From Desulfobacterales bacterium (GTDB lineage: Bacteria > Desulfobacterota > Desulfobacteria > Desulfobacterales > Desulfosalsimonadaceae): a DNA stretch of 9,956 bases. The DNA is taken from assembly GCA_007127175.1 (NCBI GenBank), contig SKZX01000403.1, positions 1 to 9,956 on the forward strand. Direction: 5' to 3'. This document shows positions 6,786 to 9,956 of the stretch, piece by piece. The notes below the pieces were generated by a model. It was given only the letters and a program-made list of their open reading frames with translations. It searched no databases and was not told the DNA's origin. The translations under genes and the position numbers were made by a program. The first letter of the stretch is position 1. The number at the start of each line of letters is the position of its first letter.

Positions 6786-7850
6786 ATGGCGCAGCAGGAA
6801 AAAATTTCGAAAAAGTACGGCATGTCGCCGGGTTCCCTGGTATACACCGGCGACAAGGCTCCCCACGAACCGGTCTCCATAACGCTGATCGATTATAATG
6901 CAGATGAAATGGTTGAGAAAACCGGTGTCTCTCTGGATGACTGCGAACCGTATATCAGCAGGGATTCGGTCACGTGGATCGATATTTCAGGGATTCACAA
7001 TCCCGACATTATCAGCCGGCTCGGGAGCATGTTTCACCTTCACCCGCTGTTGCTCGAGGATGTGCTCAACACCGCCGGGCGCCCCAAAATCGACGATTAT
7101 GACGAATACCTGTTTATTGTGCTCAAAATGATCGATTACCGGACGGATTCCCTCCTGATCGAGCACGAGCATGTCTGCCTGGTTATCCGGGAAGGCCTGG
7201 TCATTTCCCTTCAGGAGCATGAAGGGGATGTTTTCGGGCCGGTGCGGGAGCGCATCCGCAAGGGCAAAGGGCGTATTCGCAAGTCCGCATCCGATTACCT
7301 GGCCTACGCCCTGATGGATATGATCGTGGATCATTATTTCTGGGTGCTCGAAGAACTCGGTGAAAGCGTCGAGGCGTTCCAGGATGCCGTGCTCGTTAAT
7401 CCTGAGCCCACTATACTCGAAGCGGTCCACAATCTGAAGCGGCAGGTTATCCATATCCGTAAATCCGTATGGCCGGTCAGGGAAATCTCTGCAGCGCTTC
7501 TAAGAAGCGAGTCCGGCCTGATCCGTCAGGAAACCCAGCTCTACCTGAGAGACGTCTATGATCATACCATACAGGTGGTGGAAACGGTGGAGACGTTCAG
7601 GGAAGTGCTGGCAAGTGTTCTGGATATCTACCTTTCCAGCGTAAACAACCGGATGAGCGAAGTGATGAAGGTGCTGACCGTTATTGCCACCATATTCATC
7701 CCCTTGACGTTTTTAGCCGGTGTGTACGGCATGAATTTCGAATTCATGCCGGAGTTGGAATGGCGCTACGCATACCCGGCGGTTTGGTCCGTTTTCATTA
7801 TCGTGGGCTTTGGCATGGTGGCATGGTTTAAACATAAAAAATGGTTTTAG
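6786..7850 (+). CDS. corA: CorA family magnesium/cobalt transporter
   Basis: Inner-membrane pentameric channel for Mg2+ (also Co2+ or Ni2+ in the family). The 354 residues match the usual 315-370. A large cytoplasmic N-terminal domain includes VTWIDISGIHNPDII (62-76), LHPLLLEDVLNTAGRPKIDD (85-104) and the long-helix segment YLRDVYDHTIQVVETVETFR (253-272). Next comes SNRM-like NNRMSEVMKVLTVIATIFIP (287-306), which starts the pore helix. The signature GMN is at 315-317 in VYGMNFEFMPE, and the second helix is about 331-347, before a short basic tail HKKWF. The first helix is about 295-314. The N-terminus, with ISKKYGMSPGSLVYTG, fits the family, so the ATG at 6786 is preferred over the Met at residue 13, though only a weak ribosome-binding site is visible. 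The gene stands alone between two repeat-bearing gaps, so it is probably its own transcription unit. Related Zn2+ transporters (ZntB) share GMN, but the overall sequence reads as CorA. Confidence 0.95.
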   Translation: MAQQEKISKKYGMSPGSLVYTGDKAPHEPVSITLIDYNADEMVEKTGVSLDDCEPYISRDSVTWIDISGIHNPDIISRLGSMFHLHPLLLEDVLNTAGRPKIDDYDEYLFIVLKMIDYRTDSLLIEHEHVCLVIREGLVISLQEHEGDVFGPVRERIRKGKGRIRKSASDYLAYALMDMIVDHYFWVLEELGESVEAFQDAVLVNPEPTILEAVHNLKRQVIHIRKSVWPVREISAALLRSESGLIRQETQLYLRDVYDHTIQVVETVETFREVLASVLDIYLSSVNNRMSEVMKVLTVIATIFIPLTFLAGVYGMNFEFMPELEWRYAYPAVWSVFIIVGFGMVAWFKHKKWF

Positions 7851-7909
7851 AACCTGTCGAATAATCTGGATTTCGGTTCAAGGCCCGCTTTCTGGGATTT
7901 GGCTGCTTC

Positions 7910-8017
7910 GAAATCGAAATCGAAATCGGATTTTGCAATATCATAGGTCCCGCCTGATTCATTATTATCGGGTTAAAGTGTCACATTGATTTTTTGATGG
8001 CGGTCCCGATTTCGATT
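7910..8017. repeat. Inverted hexamer repeat between corA and mscS-like gene
   Basis: Three perfect GAAATC hexamers stand at 7910-7927. The 12-mer AATCGAAATCGG (7918-7929) is repeated exactly in inverted orientation as CCGATTTCGATT at 8006-8017, enclosing 76 bp. The hexamer follows the same G-N-N-N-T-C pattern, left arm on the + strand and right arm inverted, as the element on the other side of corA. The rest of this 249-nt gap (7851-8099) shows no gene other than the possible 12-codon leader ORF. Confidence 0.6.
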
Positions 8018-8022
8018 ATTAA
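7994..8022 (+). promoter_or_regulatory. Possible sigma-70-type promoter for the mscS-like gene
   Basis: TTGATG (7994-7999) and TATTAA (8017-8022) each match 4 of 6 bases of the -35 and -10 consensus and are separated by exactly 17 nt. The right arm of the inverted hexamer repeat lies in the spacer and touches the -10 box. Matches of this strength occur by chance, so this is a candidate only. Confidence 0.3.
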
Positions 8023-8028
8023 AACGAA

Positions 8029-8038
8029 GACATATGTC
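8029..8038. promoter_or_regulatory. Perfect 10-bp palindrome GACATATGTC
   Basis: GACATATGTC is fully self-complementary and begins 7 nt after the candidate -10 box, about where transcription would start. A related GATATGT occurs at 8054-8060. It could be an operator half-site pair, but nothing identifies a regulator. Confidence 0.25.
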
Positions 8039-8064
8039 CAAAGACAATTCAGAGATATGTTTTT

Positions 8065-8103
8065 ATGAAAATGGATGAGCAATTAAAAAGGTTGCGGCTA
8101 TGA
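8065..8103 (+). CDS. Possible 12-codon upstream ORF coupled to the mscS-like gene
   Basis: ATG at 8065 opens a frame encoding MKMDEQLKRLRL and stops at TGA 8101-8103, overlapping the channel gene's start as ATGA. AGAG-type purines lie about 10 nt upstream of its ATG. The channel's own AAAAGG ribosome-binding site (8086-8091) lies inside it. It may be a translated coupling leader or chance; the peptide resembles no family known to me. Confidence 0.3.
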   Translation: MKMDEQLKRLRL

Positions 8104-9731
8104 ACGGGATCATGGACTTTTTCGGGGAGACGTTTGCGTATCTTCACCGACTGGCCGAATTGAACACGGACATGCGGGTGGCGGTGGCCGTGGTCATGCT
8201 TGGCGGCGGGCTGTTTTTGATGGAATGGATCGTCCGGTTGATCCGGCAGCGGATTCACGAGAAAAAAGCCATCGACAGGTGGATTAAAATTGCGGAGATC
8301 TCCGTTCCGCTGCGGCTCATCCTGTTCGCCGTTCTGATCAAGGTGGCCCGCATCCCACTCCAGTTTCCGGTTGAAATGGAAATGGCCTTTGACGCGGTGG
8401 AAGGACTGCTCATCGCCGTTGCCGCCATTATTGCCGCCCTCAAGGTCGTTTCCGTGCTGGACCGGGCCAAGGGGGAGATGCCCGAAGACCTGCGGGTGGC
8501 CATGCCGGAAAAGGCTTTTTCGTGGTTCACGTATTCTCTTCGCATCGCCGTCCTGGCAGGGGTGGCAATTGCCTATATTTATGCCCACCAGGAAATAATG
8601 CCCGAATGGCTGATCGCCTATGCATGGTGGCGGTATGTCCTGATATTCGGCGTCATGGTGTTAATCTACATTGTCAACCAGGTTATCAGCAGATTTCTGC
8701 TGCACCTGAGTGCCCATCTCAAGGACTCCAGTGAAAACATCCGGCTGCGGCTGATCTTGGGTTCGGCGATCTGGCCGGTGCGCCTGCTGCTGCTCACCGT
8801 GATCATTTATGCGGTGAAGGAAATTTTTCACATGTCAGATACCGGGGAGCAGGTTTCCGACACGGCCATCGGCGTTTTTGCCACCCTTGCGCTTTTTCTT
8901 TTCGTCTACAAGTTGATTGCCGTAATGGATTACGAACTGAAGCGCCTGGTGTCAAGGGACGATAACCTTCTCGATCAGAATTTCGTTCAATTGATGCGCT
9001 TCCTGGCGCGCTTTACGGTGATTGTCATCGGCACGGTATATGTAATACGGGCGGTGTCGGGCCAACCGCTCAGCGCACTTCTTGCAGGGCTGGGCATTGG
9101 CGGTCTGGCCATTGCCCTGGCAGCACAGGACACGCTCAAGAACCTTTTCGGCAGTGTCATGATCATGATGGATAAGCCGTTCAGCATCGGTGAGCGGGTG
9201 GTGGTGGAGGACACCGACGGGGTGGTGGAGGATATCGGCTTCAGGTCCACCCGGGTGCGGACGCTTGCCGGACACCTGGTGACGGTACCCAACGAAAAAA
9301 TGGCCAACGCCAAAATCGAAAACATCGGCCTGCGCCCGCATATCCGCCGCCTGGCCAATATCACCATCACCTATGACACGCCGGTGGAAAAAGTGAAAAA
9401 GGCGGTGGAGATCCTCAAGGAAGTCCTTGACAATCATGAAGGCATGCACCCGGACTTTCCGCCCCGGGTATTTTTCAATGAATTCAATGACGCATCACTG
9501 AACATCCTGATGCTCTACTGGTTTCACCCCAATGACTTCTGGGCGTATGCCCGCATGACCGAGCAGATCAACCTGAAGATCATGGAACGGTTTGAGGCCG
9601 AAGGCATCGAGTTTGCCTTCCCGACCACCACAACCTACCTGGCCCACGATGACCGGCGGCCGCTGCATATCAATATCGCGGAAACCGGTTTGGAGAGGCG
9701 GCCTGGTACAAATCCGGGTATTGATCGGTAA
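8100..9731 (+). CDS. MscS-family mechanosensitive ion channel, large form
   Basis: Membrane channel that opens under lateral tension to release solutes on hypo-osmotic shock. At 543 residues it is about twice the length of classic MscS (about 286), the extra being additional N-terminal helices. Hydrophobic segments lie near 24-46, 66-86, 97-119, 143-163, 176-199, 223-244, 256-275 and 300-318. Then comes the Gly/Ala-rich pore helix, about 324-344 (LLAGLGIGGLAIALAAQ), which runs into DTLKNLFGSVMIMMDKPFSIGE (344-365), the family hallmark. A beta domain at about 366-412 contains VEDIGFRSTRVRT and VTVPNEKMANAKIEN, and an alpha/beta C-terminal domain runs about 415-515 ending GIEFAFPTTT. The tail 516-543 is polar and unrecognised. 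The ATG at 8100 has AAAAGG 8 nt upstream. It sits alone after corA. Family firm; gating properties and ion preference cannot be inferred. Confidence 0.95.
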   Translation: MNGIMDFFGETFAYLHRLAELNTDMRVAVAVVMLGGGLFLMEWIVRLIRQRIHEKKAIDRWIKIAEISVPLRLILFAVLIKVARIPLQFPVEMEMAFDAVEGLLIAVAAIIAALKVVSVLDRAKGEMPEDLRVAMPEKAFSWFTYSLRIAVLAGVAIAYIYAHQEIMPEWLIAYAWWRYVLIFGVMVLIYIVNQVISRFLLHLSAHLKDSSENIRLRLILGSAIWPVRLLLLTVIIYAVKEIFHMSDTGEQVSDTAIGVFATLALFLFVYKLIAVMDYELKRLVSRDDNLLDQNFVQLMRFLARFTVIVIGTVYVIRAVSGQPLSALLAGLGIGGLAIALAAQDTLKNLFGSVMIMMDKPFSIGERVVVEDTDGVVEDIGFRSTRVRTLAGHLVTVPNEKMANAKIENIGLRPHIRRLANITITYDTPVEKVKKAVEILKEVLDNHEGMHPDFPPRVFFNEFNDASLNILMLYWFHPNDFWAYARMTEQINLKIMERFEAEGIEFAFPTTTTYLAHDDRRPLHINIAETGLERRPGTNPGIDR

Positions 9732-9735
9732 GCAG

Positions 9736-9772
9736 TGCCTGTGTTATCTTCTGTGTTTACAGTAACAAGGCA
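9736..9772 (+). terminator. Stem-loop after the mscS-like gene, no T-run
   Basis: Five nt after the stop codon, TGCCTGTGTTA (9736-9746) can pair with TAACAAGGCA (9763-9772) with one bulged base. Inside it, CTGT (9751-9754) pairs with ACAG (9759-9762) around loop GTTT. No T-run follows, so it is not a standard intrinsic terminator. It may be a 3'-end stabilising or attenuating hairpin between this gene and the small cysteine-rich gene. Confidence 0.35.
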
Positions 9773-9795
9773 ATTCAAAAATAAGGGAGATGATA

Positions 9796-9956
9796 ATGGA
9801 CTGCATAAAGGAAAAGAACCTGGCAAACTGCAACTGTACCTATGAACCCTGCTCCAGGAAGGGCAACTGCTGCGAATGCCTTCAATATCACCTGAAAAGC
9901 CGGCAGCTGCCCGCTTGCGTTTTTCCGGCGGATGCGGAGGCGACCTATGACCGTTC
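9796..9956 (+). CDS. Small cysteine-rich DUF6485-like protein, 3' partial
   Basis: The frame opens at ATG 9796 with a strong AGGGAG site 7 nt upstream and remains open to the window end, giving 53 complete codons. The protein begins MDCIKEKNLANCNCTYEPCS and continues RKGNCCECLQYHLKSRQLPA, then CVFPADAEATYDRS. Eight cysteines lie at residues 3, 12, 14, 19, 25, 26, 28 and 41, with a His at 32. The spacing CxC, CCxC and the end LPACVFP recall the small DUF6485 proteins found in anaerobic bacteria and archaea. The cysteines suggest binding of zinc or an iron-sulfur cluster, but no function is established and none is inferred beyond that. The family name is recalled from pattern, not searched. It is 64 nt downstream of the mscS-like gene, separated by a hairpin. 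Confidence 0.8.
   Translation, partial: MDCIKEKNLANCNCTYEPCSRKGNCCECLQYHLKSRQLPACVFPADAEATYDR

Overview
This is about 10 kb of ordinary-looking, GC-rich (roughly 55% by eye) bacterial chromosome. All seven complete genes, and the partial genes at both edges, lie on the + strand. The best guess at source is a Gram-negative, non-sporulating Desulfobacterota-type organism. The clues are the fused SpmA/SpmB-type membrane protein, the CorA subtype, the small eight-cysteine DUF6485-like protein, and hexameric GNNNTC-type repeats between genes. That placement is an inference from remembered protein styles; no rRNA or marker gene is present.

Layout. Positions 1-3019 hold the end of a tripartite MacAB/Lol-like exporter: a periplasmic adaptor (5' end missing), its ATPase, and a MacB-type permease that overlaps the ATPase gene by 8 nt. 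Positions 3118-6356 hold a LOG-family phosphoribohydrolase, a DNA methyltransferase with no visible restriction partner, and, 14 nt after it, a fused nucleoside-recognition/spore-maturation-type membrane protein. Positions 6357-6785 are a 429-nt non-coding stretch with an inverted-repeat-bounded element, two tandem hairpin units, and a possible structured leader. Next comes corA (6786-7850), a 249-nt gap with another inverted hexamer repeat plus a possible promoter, palindrome and 12-codon upstream ORF, then a large MscS-family channel (8100-9731). The window ends inside a small cysteine-rich protein gene (from 9796).

Functionally the window mixes envelope export (1-3019), nucleotide/DNA metabolism (LOG, methyltransferase) and ion or osmotic homeostasis (CorA, MscS). 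Only the exporter genes clearly work together. The methyltransferase and SpmAB-like genes are close enough to share a transcript, but no functional link is evident.

I see no CRISPR array, transposase, integrase, tRNA/rRNA or recognised defence island. The least explained sequence is the non-coding DNA on both sides of corA: two inverted-repeat elements built on the same degenerate hexamer, tandem hairpins with one compensatory base-pair change, and a two-tier stem-loop just upstream of the corA start.
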